Shown piece after piece: positions 11,491 to 17,107 of a stretch of 19,164 nt of DNA. How positions within the stretch are numbered: position 1 is the first letter of the stretch; each line of letters starts with the position of its first letter. The position numbers and the translations under genes were made by a program. Source of the DNA: Gammaproteobacteria bacterium. Lineage in GTDB: Bacteria; Pseudomonadota; Gammaproteobacteria; UBA6429; Thiohalophilaceae. The stretch covers positions 1-19,164 of the forward strand of contig JAUVGM010000006.1 of assembly GCA_030593785.1 (NCBI GenBank). Direction: 5' to 3'. Below the pieces are notes generated by a model. It was given only the letters and a program-made list of their open reading frames with translations, was not told the origin of the DNA and did not search any database.

Positions 11491-12159
11491 ATGTATAAAT
11501 TAGTTTTAGCAAAAGCAATCGAAACTTATCTACATGAATCATTTGAACAACTCAATGAACGTGTTGAATCCGAATATGAAATGGAAGGCAACTTAACAGA
11601 AGTGGCTCACGAAGCGTATGATGGCTTTATACCATTTACCAATGGTGGCTACGATTTAATAACGCCTGTAGATCTTTCGTATGTTGTTGGTTCAGGACGT
11701 TACCCAGGAAATGCTAAAGTTAAAAAGCAAATTAATGATGCCGTGGCATATAGTTATGAAATGGCACTTGAAAGTTTCTGTGAAAACGAAGCTGATCAGT
11801 TGCGAAAGTTATTCACTATGGAAGAATTATCAAACCCTAACACCGATACGATTAATTACCATGAACTATATGAACGTGGTGAAGGTGAACTTGCCGAACG
11901 ATTAAGTGAAACCGAATCTGAATCGTTATATGAGGGTGGAACATTCTTTTTACAGTATCGTGTACTTTATTTTTCTGCGGATAACCATCGCAATGAATCA
12001 GGTGAAGACGAATTGTATTTCATGTCAGGGGTTAATCTTGATTTTGAATACGGTCGAGATAAAGGACTTGAAACGATGTATGAACGCAACGTAAAAGTTT
12101 CTGAACTAACACCTGAAGTTATTAAAGAAGTTATGAAGGCAATGTTCGAGGCAGTATAA
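11491..12159 (+). CDS. hypothetical acidic phage protein, 222 aa
   Basis: MYKLVLAKAIETYLHESFEQLNERVES..., strongly acidic. A conserved-looking block, LITPVDLSYVVGSGRYPGN (about 57-75), and the C-terminal YFMSGVNLDFEYGRDKGLE. I do not recognise a family. The upstream in-frame ATG (11440) lies in the promoter; ATG 11491 follows AAAGGTATACTAAA. Monocistronic. Confidence 0.8.
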   Translation: MYKLVLAKAIETYLHESFEQLNERVESEYEMEGNLTEVAHEAYDGFIPFTNGGYDLITPVDLSYVVGSGRYPGNAKVKKQINDAVAYSYEMALESFCENEADQLRKLFTMEELSNPNTDTINYHELYERGEGELAERLSETESESLYEGGTFFLQYRVLYFSADNHRNESGEDELYFMSGVNLDFEYGRDKGLETMYERNVKVSELTPEVIKEVMKAMFEAV

Positions 12160-12188
12160 TTGACCATACCACACGGATGTGGTATCAT
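12160..12188 (+). promoter_or_regulatory. sigma70 promoter, class I, with ATCATCACA leader
   Basis: TTGACC, 17 bp, TATCAT; dyad TACCAC-ACGGAT-GTGGTA. The -35 follows the upstream stop directly. Leader ATCATCACATAATCATCACA replaces the GTCAAC type. Confidence 0.75.
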
Positions 12189-12224
12189 CACATAATCATC
12201 ACAATTTGAAAAGGTAACAATATT

Positions 12225-12914
12225 ATGCCAAACCATGTTTATAGTTCAATGACAATTACCGGCGAAGCTGCCATTATTAAAACATTTGCAGAAAAGCATT
12301 TTGAACAATGTCATTTAGATCTAAATTCTTTTATCCCAATGCCAGAAGAATTGAAAGGTACTACCGCTCCATCGTCACCACCACGGGATGCTACTGAATT
12401 AGAATTGGCACGCCATGAAAAACAAATGGCTGAACGTATTGAAAAATATGGTGCGGATAATTGGTACGATTGGCGTATTGCTAATTGGGGAACGAAATGG
12501 GGTACTTACGATGGTGGAATGGATAACCCAACCCCTAATACTATCGTTTGCACTTTTCAAACTGCATGGAACTTACCAGATAAAGTTTTCGAAGTAATGG
12601 CTGAAATGTATCCAACACTTACTTTCCAGATTGCATGTGTAGAAGAAGCTGGGTTCTTTGTTGGCGATATTAAGATTGTCAATGGTGTTATTGATGAAAC
12701 CGGCATGAGCAATGACGAGACGGTATGGAAAGAGTATGCCAAGAAACTGATGGGCTGGGACTTCGAGGAAGACGATGAAGAAGAACGTCAAGACACTATT
12801 GATATGATTGATTACGCTAAGGATAAGTTAGATAAACCTGATATGATTATCAATGAAATGATTTCATTTGCAAAAGAAAATATTGACGATTTTATTAAGT
12901 TTTCAAAGAATTAA
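12225..12914 (+). CDS. YubB/Api92-like protein (DUF1281 type)
   Basis: 229 residues. MPNHVYSSMTITGEAA at the N-terminus, FIPMPEEL (about 36-43), WYDWRIANWGTKWGT (about 81-95) and the strand VCTFQTAWNLP (about 107-117) with later FQIACVEEAGFFVGD match the Api92-like/YubB ferredoxin-fold family of plasmids and phages (typical N-WGTKW and F-TAW-PP motifs). The function is unknown. The C-terminal 70 residues are an acidic helical extension. AAAGGT lies nine bases before ATG. Monocistronic. Confidence 0.85.
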   Translation: MPNHVYSSMTITGEAAIIKTFAEKHFEQCHLDLNSFIPMPEELKGTTAPSSPPRDATELELARHEKQMAERIEKYGADNWYDWRIANWGTKWGTYDGGMDNPTPNTIVCTFQTAWNLPDKVFEVMAEMYPTLTFQIACVEEAGFFVGDIKIVNGVIDETGMSNDETVWKEYAKKLMGWDFEEDDEEERQDTIDMIDYAKDKLDKPDMIINEMISFAKENIDDFIKFSKN

Positions 12915-12915
12915 T

Positions 12916-12944
12916 TTGACAGTAGCCTATGGATGGGCTATAAT
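12916..12944 (+). promoter_or_regulatory. sigma70 promoter, class I
   Basis: TTGACA, 17 bp, TATAAT; dyad TAGCCT-ATGGAT-GGGCTA, one G-T mismatch. Confidence 0.85.
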
Positions 12945-12976
12945 CTTTTCATCGTTAATAAACACAGGAAAGTATC

Positions 12977-13531
12977 ATGGCAAACGAAGTAGACAATTCA
13001 GAAGACGTTATTGATTCGCGCGATGTAATTGCACGGATTGATGAACTTGAAAGTGATATTGAAGGTTGGGAAGAGGATATCGGAGAACACCAAAACGAAA
13101 TCATTGAACTGGAAAGTGAAATTGTTAGTAAAGAAAATGATAGTTCTGAACTTGATGATGATTTAAACGCTTTTGAAATCGATGAGCTTTCAAACGATAT
13201 TGAAAGTTTACAATCAGATATTGATAGTATTGAAAACAATATTTCAATTATCCGTAACGATATTACAACCGCCGAAGAAGAACTAAACCCGCTTAAAGAA
13301 CTTGCAAGTGATTGTGAAGGCTATGCTGATGACTGGTTACATGGTGAAGGATTAATCCGTGATACTTACTTTACAGAATATGCCAAAGAATTAGTACTTG
13401 ACATTGGTGATCTACCATACAACCTCCCTGGTTATATTGAAAATAATATCGACTGGAAAGGTGTAGCTGATGATATTCAAATGGACTATACCAGTGTCGA
13501 TTTTGATGGCATCGAATACTGGGTACGCTAA
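12977..13531 (+). CDS. coiled-coil protein with SVDFDGxxYWVR C-terminus (ArdA-like tail?)
   Basis: 184 residues, very acidic. Residues about 15-105 are a heptad-rich coiled coil (ARIDELESDIEGWEEDIGEH..., LESEIVSKEN, LSNDIESLQSDIDSIE). The C-terminal domain (about 115-184), YAKELVLDIGDLP...NNIDWKGVADDIQMDYTSVDFDGIEYWVR, resembles a common phage C-terminal module and the last domain of ArdA antirestriction proteins (IDWEAxARDL...DY). The ArdA link is my inference; ArdA mimics DNA with acidic residues, and this protein is also acidic, but a coiled-coil fusion is unlike typical ArdA. ATG follows CAGGAAAGTATC. Monocistronic. Confidence 0.8.
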   Translation: MANEVDNSEDVIDSRDVIARIDELESDIEGWEEDIGEHQNEIIELESEIVSKENDSSELDDDLNAFEIDELSNDIESLQSDIDSIENNISIIRNDITTAEEELNPLKELASDCEGYADDWLHGEGLIRDTYFTEYAKELVLDIGDLPYNLPGYIENNIDWKGVADDIQMDYTSVDFDGIEYWVR

Positions 13532-13537
13532 TCGAAT

Positions 13538-13580
13538 GGTATCCATTTAAGTATTTTAAATAAATATTTGCATGGATACC
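13538..13580 (+). promoter_or_regulatory. hairpin sequestering the HNH start codon
   Basis: Perfect 9-bp inverted repeat GGTATCCAT (13538-13546) and ATGGATACC (13572-13580); the second arm begins with the start codon. No -35/-10 or ribosome site lies between. Translation from read-through RNA would be blocked. Confidence 0.7.
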
Positions 13581-14054
13581 ACAAAACGAAAACAACAACA
13601 GCAAGCATGGCACGTGCGAAACAAAGAAAAGAATAATGCTCGTAGCCGCGAATATTATCAGCAGAACAAAGAAAGTGCAAACAGCCGACGAAAACTATGG
13701 CGTGAAGATAATAGTGAAAGACAGAAAGAATATGATAAAGATTACGAAGCACGCAACAGGGAAGCACGCAAAGAAAAGAATAAAAAGTGGCGCGAAAATA
13801 ATCCAGAAAAATATAAATTAAATAAAGACGAATATCTCTCTAGAAAAACGTCCGCAACACCACAGTGGTACGAGGCAGCGCTCGTAAAACAGATATATCT
13901 TAAACGCGATGAACTATCAAAACTGTGGGGATTTCAACTCCACGTAGACCATGTTATTCCTTTACAAGGTGAAAATGTATGTGGTTTGCATTGTTGGGAT
14001 AACCTCCAAATATTAGAAGCCACTTTAAATATTTCAAAATCAAATAACTATTGA
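13572..14054 (+). CDS. free-standing HNH homing-type endonuclease
   Basis: 160 residues. The C-terminal nuclease has H124-V-D126-H127-VIPL, GLH140, N144 and N153-x-x-K156, an HNH/His-Me finger without visible zinc cysteines. Residues 1-90 are Arg/Lys/Asn-rich repeats (REYYQQNKE, KLWREDNSER, KKWRENNPEKYK), typical of DNA-binding spacers in phage HNH genes. Such genes are mobile, cutting DNA lacking the insert. Unusually for this window it has no promoter and no Shine-Dalgarno site, and its start codon is inside a 9-bp hairpin, so expression depends on read-through and would be low. Its TGA stop is part of the next -35. Confidence 0.85.
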   Translation: MDTTKRKQQQQAWHVRNKEKNNARSREYYQQNKESANSRRKLWREDNSERQKEYDKDYEARNREARKEKNKKWRENNPEKYKLNKDEYLSRKTSATPQWYEAALVKQIYLKRDELSKLWGFQLHVDHVIPLQGENVCGLHCWDNLQILEATLNISKSNNY

Positions 14055-14079
14055 CATTTGTAACCTAATAGTCTATAAT
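14051..14079 (+). promoter_or_regulatory. sigma70 promoter, class III
   Basis: TTGACA, 17 bp, TATAAT; spacer begins TTTGTAACCTAAT. Overlaps the HNH stop codon. Confidence 0.85.
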
Positions 14080-14106
14080 ATATGTATTATTTAAAGGAGA
14101 TATATT

Positions 14107-14856
14107 ATGGGTACACGTGGATTAACTTGTGTAGTACTAAAAGGTGAATATAAAATTTGTCAATACGGGCAGTGGGACCATTATCCGTCAGGTCAAGGTG
14201 TAACCGTGCTTGACTTCTTAACGAATAAGATGGATCGTGAACGTTTTGAATCCGCCTTAAAAGAAACTACATGGATTACAGAAGCCGCACTTTCAGCGTT
14301 ATATGTCGCAGCTGGGAATAAATCTGAGGATGGCTGGGTCACTGCGGAAGTTTCTGATAACTTTAAAGATGCTAATCCACAGCTTGACCGTGACATGGGT
14401 GCAGCCGTTTTAGAATTTGTACAAGAATCCGATATGGCTGTAGTACTTAACGATAATATTGAGTTCGCACAAGATGGCCTCATGTGTGAATGGGCTTACG
14501 TTATCGACCTTGATAAGAATGTACTTGAAGTATATCAAGGGTTCGGCAAAGAAGAACTAGACGAAAGTTCACGCTTTGGTAATGACATTGATGATAATGG
14601 TTATTCTACAATTGGATTAACTAAAACTTATTCATTAGATGACTTACCGGATGAAAGAACTTTTCTACGACAACTTGACCCCAATGAAGACGATGAAGAC
14701 GTGTCGATGGACAAAGAAGCAATATTCGCTGTCCTTGACCGCATTCGTAGTGGTGACCATGGTGACGATATTATTAATGATCGTATCTGTAATTACATGG
14801 AAGCTAACATTGATGAATTCATTGAAACGTATGAAATGGTTGACCGTACCGATTAA
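14107..14856 (+). CDS. conserved MGTRGLT...QYGQWDHYPSGQG protein
   Basis: 249 residues. The N-terminus, MGTRGLTCVVLKGEYKICQYGQWDHYPSGQG followed by VLDFL, identifies a common phage and bacterial family; function unknown to me. EWAYVIDLDKNVLEVYQG (about 129-146) is a further conserved-type block. The C-terminal third is acidic (PNEDDEDVSMDKEAIF...). TTAAAGGAGATATATT gives a strong ribosome site. Monocistronic, class III promoter. Confidence 0.85.
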   Translation: MGTRGLTCVVLKGEYKICQYGQWDHYPSGQGVTVLDFLTNKMDRERFESALKETTWITEAALSALYVAAGNKSEDGWVTAEVSDNFKDANPQLDRDMGAAVLEFVQESDMAVVLNDNIEFAQDGLMCEWAYVIDLDKNVLEVYQGFGKEELDESSRFGNDIDDNGYSTIGLTKTYSLDDLPDERTFLRQLDPNEDDEDVSMDKEAIFAVLDRIRSGDHGDDIINDRICNYMEANIDEFIETYEMVDRTD

Positions 14857-14872
14857 TTAGGTTACAAAGTTC

Positions 14873-14900
14873 TTGACATACTAGTGGGGGTATGTAATAA
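14873..14900 (+). promoter_or_regulatory. sigma70 promoter, class II
   Basis: TTGACA, 16 bp, TAATAA; dyad AGTGGGGGTA ... TATCCCCACT, one mismatch. The class III word in reverse (TTAGGTTACAAAG) lies just upstream of the -35. Confidence 0.85.
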
Positions 14901-14935
14901 TATCCCCACTGTCAATAAACAAAAGGTAACAAGTT

Positions 14936-15175
14936 ATGTCATGCGAAAACTGTACAAATTGTTGTAAGTCTGAACAACCCGAATCTAAACCAGAATGTAA
15001 AGTCTATTACGCACTTGTCAGGATTGAAACTGACACTGATGTAAATAAACTTACTGCCAAAATTGAGAAACTGGAAACCATTACCGGTGCCTTAACACTA
15101 ATTGATGTTCAGGACTTACGCGAAGTAACAGAAGAGGCCGAGTCAACGGGTGGTCCGGTTCTTTACTGGCCATAA
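14936..15175 (+). CDS. small protein with N-terminal cysteine cluster
   Basis: 79 residues. C3-x2-C6-x2-C9-C10 and C21 in the first 21 residues could bind a metal ion; this is not a standard zinc ribbon. The rest (VYYALVRIETDTDVNKLTAKIEKLETITGALTLIDVQDLREVTEE) looks like a small alpha/beta fold. No family recognised. AAAGGT lies nine bases before ATG. First gene of a two-gene unit. Confidence 0.75.
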   Translation: MSCENCTNCCKSEQPESKPECKVYYALVRIETDTDVNKLTAKIEKLETITGALTLIDVQDLREVTEEAESTGGPVLYWP

Positions 15176-15185
15176 GGAGAATACT

Positions 15186-15563
15186 ATGGGATATGAAACT
15201 GAATTACTAATCGGTAAAGATACTGACATGGTATTCGAAGGTAGAACATACTTTCAACTGGTTGCCACTATCGACATGTGTAAACTGGGGGAGTCCGCCT
15301 TGTTCAATCTACCATGGGTAAACGAAACACCAGAAGAACGTCGCTGGGAATGGTATCCACCTACTGGTGATGGTGATACATCAATATCAGTTGATCGTTA
15401 CGATTCTGTACCACGCCCAATCCCGTTGATTGATGTATTGGAAGCACTGGAAGAAGATATTGATCAGGATGACTATCGTCGCCTTAAATGGGCTTACCAC
15501 ATGTTACGTTCAATGCACGAAACAAGTCCAAATGAATTTTCTGTTATGTTATGGGGATATTAA
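15186..15563 (+). CDS. conserved phage protein (RPxPLxDVLxALxxD..YRRxKWA type)
   Basis: 125 residues from ATG 15186 with AAGGAG eight bases upstream; a longer frame from 15150 lacks such a site. MGYETELLIGK, LFNLPWVNETPEERRWEWYPPTGDGDT (about 39-65), and RPIPLIDVLEALEEDIDQDDYRRLKWAYHMLRSM (about 75-108), ending VMLWGY, match a pattern I know from phage conserved proteins of unknown role. It starts 10 bp after the 14936 gene and is cotranscribed. Confidence 0.82.
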   Translation: MGYETELLIGKDTDMVFEGRTYFQLVATIDMCKLGESALFNLPWVNETPEERRWEWYPPTGDGDTSISVDRYDSVPRPIPLIDVLEALEEDIDQDDYRRLKWAYHMLRSMHETSPNEFSVMLWGY

Positions 15564-15569
15564 CATCCC

Positions 15570-15598
15570 TTGACATTTGTAACCTATTTTGATACACT
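15570..15598 (+). promoter_or_regulatory. sigma70 promoter, class III
   Basis: TTGACA, 17 bp, TACACT; spacer begins TTTGTAACCTA. Confidence 0.75.
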
Positions 15599-15626
15599 GA
15601 TAGTAACAACCTAAACTGGAGTGATT

Positions 15627-15857
15627 ATGCCTTACGTATATTTGATAGTAATTATGCACGGACTAGTAGATACGCTTATTCGTTATCCACGCGATGACGT
15701 TAAACAAGCTGAACTGGAATTCGTCAATCAAATGGCACGACACCTAAGCAACTTTGAAGACTATAGTCACGCTGATATAGATGCCTGCTTAGAAGATGGC
15801 TTTGAAGGCTTCGGTGGTGGTGACTGCAGTATTCAATTACATTGGGCAGATGATTAA
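15627..15857 (+). CDS. small protein, paralogue of 7316-7540
   Basis: 76 residues, MPYVYLIVIMHGLVDTLIRYP..., ending DGFEGFGGGDCSIQLHWADD. The order hydrophobic strand, acidic helix, GFxGFG...SIQ matches the 7316 protein. The family is frequent among small phage proteins; function unknown. ATG 15627 follows TGGAG with five bases; GTG 15621 in frame is less likely. First of three genes. Confidence 0.75.
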   Translation: MPYVYLIVIMHGLVDTLIRYPRDDVKQAELEFVNQMARHLSNFEDYSHADIDACLEDGFEGFGGGDCSIQLHWADD

Positions 15858-15858
15858 C

Positions 15859-16122
15859 ATGAACGAAATTTACCAATACCTATTAAAATATATCTGTAAA
15901 CGTATCGTGGTACAAGGCTTTGACCACAGACAAAACATTATAGAATACTATAAGGTAATGCATAAAGCCGCTAAAGAACAGTTTACAGAAGACAACAAAC
16001 CAACGTTAGATGGCTTCTTAACAGACTGCCATAAGGAAGCAAATAATGAAATACATATTCAGGGGTCTAGTACTATTAGAATACAATCCCGAAACCAAAC
16101 AAGTCGCAGCCCCAATGCATGA
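15859..16122 (+). CDS. conserved small phage protein, 87 aa
   Basis: MNEIYQYLLKYICKRIVVQGFDHRQNIIEYYKVMHKAAKEQFTEDNKPTLDGFLTDCHKEA... The blocks QGFDHR--IIEYY and EQFTEDNKPTLDGFL-(D/E)CH are familiar from phage proteins of unknown function. The start lies one base after the previous stop. The last 25 residues (from about NNEIHIQG) overlap the next gene in another frame and look non-conserved; a single-base change may have extended the C-terminus. Confidence 0.72.
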   Translation: MNEIYQYLLKYICKRIVVQGFDHRQNIIEYYKVMHKAAKEQFTEDNKPTLDGFLTDCHKEANNEIHIQGSSTIRIQSRNQTSRSPNA

Positions 16123-16264
16123 TGACGTTCCTAAGCTTGCTAACTTTAACCACTGTAAGTTTATCCCTGATGACTATGCTAACATGGCTGACTTTTTTAA
16201 TACCGCATATGCGCACGCTACGGACGTTCCAAACGTAGACCTTACCGATATCAACGTCGATTAA
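16046..16264 (+). CDS. hypothetical protein, 72 aa
   Basis: MKYIFRGLVLLEYNPETKQVAAPMHDDVP..., N-terminal strand then a mixed region with PDDYANMADFFNTAYAHATDV. No family recognised. ATG 16046 has AAGGA nine bases before it, inside the 3' end of the preceding gene (77-bp overlap). Last gene of the 15570 unit. Confidence 0.65.
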   Translation: MKYIFRGLVLLEYNPETKQVAAPMHDDVPKLANFNHCKFIPDDYANMADFFNTAYAHATDVPNVDLTDINVD

Positions 16265-16277
16265 TTTCAAATAATAG

Positions 16278-16306
16278 TTGACAAACCCTTTCCCTTATGC
16301 TATAAT
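16278..16306 (+). promoter_or_regulatory. strong sigma70 promoter of non-coding element
   Basis: TTGACA, 17 bp, TATAAT: perfect. Followed by CACCCTGGGTG and three DnaA boxes, no ORF. Confidence 0.85.
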
Positions 16307-16312
16307 ATATGT

Positions 16313-16375
16313 ACGGACACCCTGGGTGATCGATAAGTTATCCACAGGTTATCCACAGGTTATCCACAATTTAAT
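16313..16375 (+). ncRNA. promoter-driven non-coding element with three DnaA boxes (copy 2 of 2)
   Basis: Same order as 1727-1778. CACCCTGGGTG is a perfect 5-bp palindrome around T, then ATCGATAAG and three boxes. No ORF. Confidence 0.5.
16338..16368 (+). repeat. three consensus DnaA boxes, 11-bp spacing
   Basis: TTATCCACA at 16338, 16349 and 16360, all perfect and in the same direction. Confidence 0.88.
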
Positions 16376-16388
16376 TACCAATGAAAGC

Positions 16389-16417
16389 TTGACTTTTGTA
16401 ACCCTTTAAACTATAAT
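16389..16417 (+). promoter_or_regulatory. sigma70 promoter, class III, of element C
   Basis: TTGACT, 17 bp, TATAAT; spacer begins TTTGTAACC. Confidence 0.85.
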
Positions 16418-16420
16418 GTT

Positions 16421-16520
16421 TACAGAAGCTAAGGAAGGCCGAAGGTGGTAACCCCATCTACATAGAACTGGCTACGTTGCCTTTTGAAAAAGTTATCCAC
16501 AGGTTATCCACAGGCAATTA
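16421..16520 (+). ncRNA. non-coding element C (copy 3 of 3), ends in DnaA boxes
   Basis: Head TACAGAAGCTAAGGAAGGCC and TCTACATAGAACTGGC as in A and B; the ATG of A and B is GTG here. The tail is not an AT-palindrome but GAAAAAGTTATCCACAGG with a second box. So heads and tails are combined freely between copies. Confidence 0.5.
16493..16512 (+). repeat. two consensus DnaA boxes, 11-bp spacing
   Basis: TTATCCACA at 16493 and 16504. Confidence 0.88.
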
Positions 16521-16534
16521 AATGAAAATAAACC

Positions 16535-16563
16535 TTGACTTTACTAGAATGCTTTGCTATACT
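16535..16563 (+). promoter_or_regulatory. sigma70 promoter of element E1
   Basis: TTGACT, 17 bp, TATACT. The RNA would start at GGGGAAGATCCCC, seven bases on. Confidence 0.75.
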
Positions 16564-16568
16564 ATAAT

Positions 16569-16632
16569 GGGGAAGATCCCCAACCTGGACAACTATATCA
16601 GTATATGCTAATATTCTAATATACTAATATAA
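16569..16632 (+). ncRNA. non-coding element E1 (GGGGAAGATCCCC type)
   Basis: Begins with a 5-bp hairpin GGGGA-AGA-TCCCC at the predicted RNA 5' end, then AACCTGGAC and an AT-rich stretch of ATATCAGTATATGCTAATAT type. Nearly identical to 18718-18775. No ORF. Confidence 0.5.
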
Positions 16633-16653
16633 CGTTCTGCCAATATTCTAATA

Positions 16654-16708
16654 CAGTTCTTCACAGTGGGTAAACAGTTCCCCACAGTGGGCAAACAGTT
16701 CTTCATGG
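16654..16708. repeat. 21-bp tandem iterons
   Basis: CAGTTCTTCACAGTGGGTAAA (16654) and CAGTTCCCCACAGTGGGCAAA (16675) are adjacent, then a partial third copy CAGTTCTTCATGG. A further partial copy (CACAGTGGGAAAACAGTT) lies at 18952. These resemble replication-initiator or partition iterons. Confidence 0.75.
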
Positions 16709-16835
16709 TCACTACAGTTATCAATCTAATGGATTATGGTAAGCACAGTGCCCAATGGTTTATACATAGTACACAACACGGCGTTATGTACCGCATATGA
16801 ATCATAGTCTAAACCGTAATAAACTATCTTAACTA
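16709..16835 (+). other. gene-free spacer
   Basis: About 130 bases with no ORF, terminator or clear promoter; contains scattered CAGTT and ACAGTGCCC half-copies of the iteron. Confidence 0.5.
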
Positions 16836-16863
16836 TTGACAACTGTAAAGAACTGTGTAACAC
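16836..16863 (+). promoter_or_regulatory. sigma70 promoter, class IV (ACTGT repeats)
   Basis: TTGACA, 16 bp, TAACAC. Spacer ACTGTAAAGAACTGTG; the same layout recurs at 19097. Confidence 0.65.
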
Positions 16864-16869
16864 TGTACG

Positions 16870-16974
16870 TTCATTGGGGTATCAACGGGCATTGCTTTGG
16901 CAATCTTGCTACCATAAAGGCCAATGAATAGGAAGCCCAATAGCATCGTTCAGATACTCATTGGGCTTTTTATT
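16870..16974 (+). ncRNA. small RNA candidate with intrinsic terminator, ~105 nt
   Basis: Starts about seven bases after the class IV -10. TTCATTGG (16870-16877) pairs perfectly with CCAATGAA (16921-16928), enclosing the hairpin ATTGC-TTTG-GCAAT (16891-16904). A terminator follows directly. No ORF with a ribosome site. The best-defined small RNA of the window; target unknown. Confidence 0.65.
16933..16974 (+). terminator. intrinsic terminator
   Basis: Perfect 9-bp stem AAGCCCAAT/ATTGGGCTT, 18-base loop, then TTTTATT. Confidence 0.85.
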
Positions 16975-17073
16975 GTCATCACACAATTATCACATTCAAT
17001 ATCATCATATAATCATCACATTATTATCACATTCAATATCATCACATTCAATATCATCACATTATTATCACAA
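16975..17073. repeat. AT-rich ATCATCACA/TATCACA repeat array
   Basis: About 100 bp made of ATCATCACA and TTATCACA words with ATTCAATATCATCAC in two perfect tandem copies (17031-17045, 17046-17060) and a near copy at 16994. AT content is near 75%. Together with the DnaA boxes and iterons it resembles the unwinding part of an origin, or a cluster of binding sites. Confidence 0.75.
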
Positions 17074-17078
17074 TTCAT

Positions 17079-17107
17079 TTGACTTTTGTAACCTAATTTG
17101 CTATAGT
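17079..17107 (+). promoter_or_regulatory. sigma70 promoter, class III
   Basis: TTGACT, 17 bp, TATAGT; spacer begins TTTGTAACCTAATTT. Drives the 17138-18675 operon. Confidence 0.8.

Noticed and set aside
12955..13239. Serine-rich 94-codon minus-strand frame
   Set aside because: Antisense shadow of the acidic coiled coil (GAA/GAT codons give Ser/Phe on the other strand).
14193..14483. 96-codon minus-strand frame in the MGTRG gene
   Set aside because: Antisense to a recognisable conserved protein; no promoter or ribosome site.
16569..16581. GGGGAAGATCCCC as a terminator
   Set aside because: No T tract follows, and it lies at the predicted RNA 5' end, not the 3' end.
16975..17073. CRISPR-like array
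   Set aside because: Repeats are short, AT-rich and near-continuous, with no unique spacers of constant size and no cas genes.
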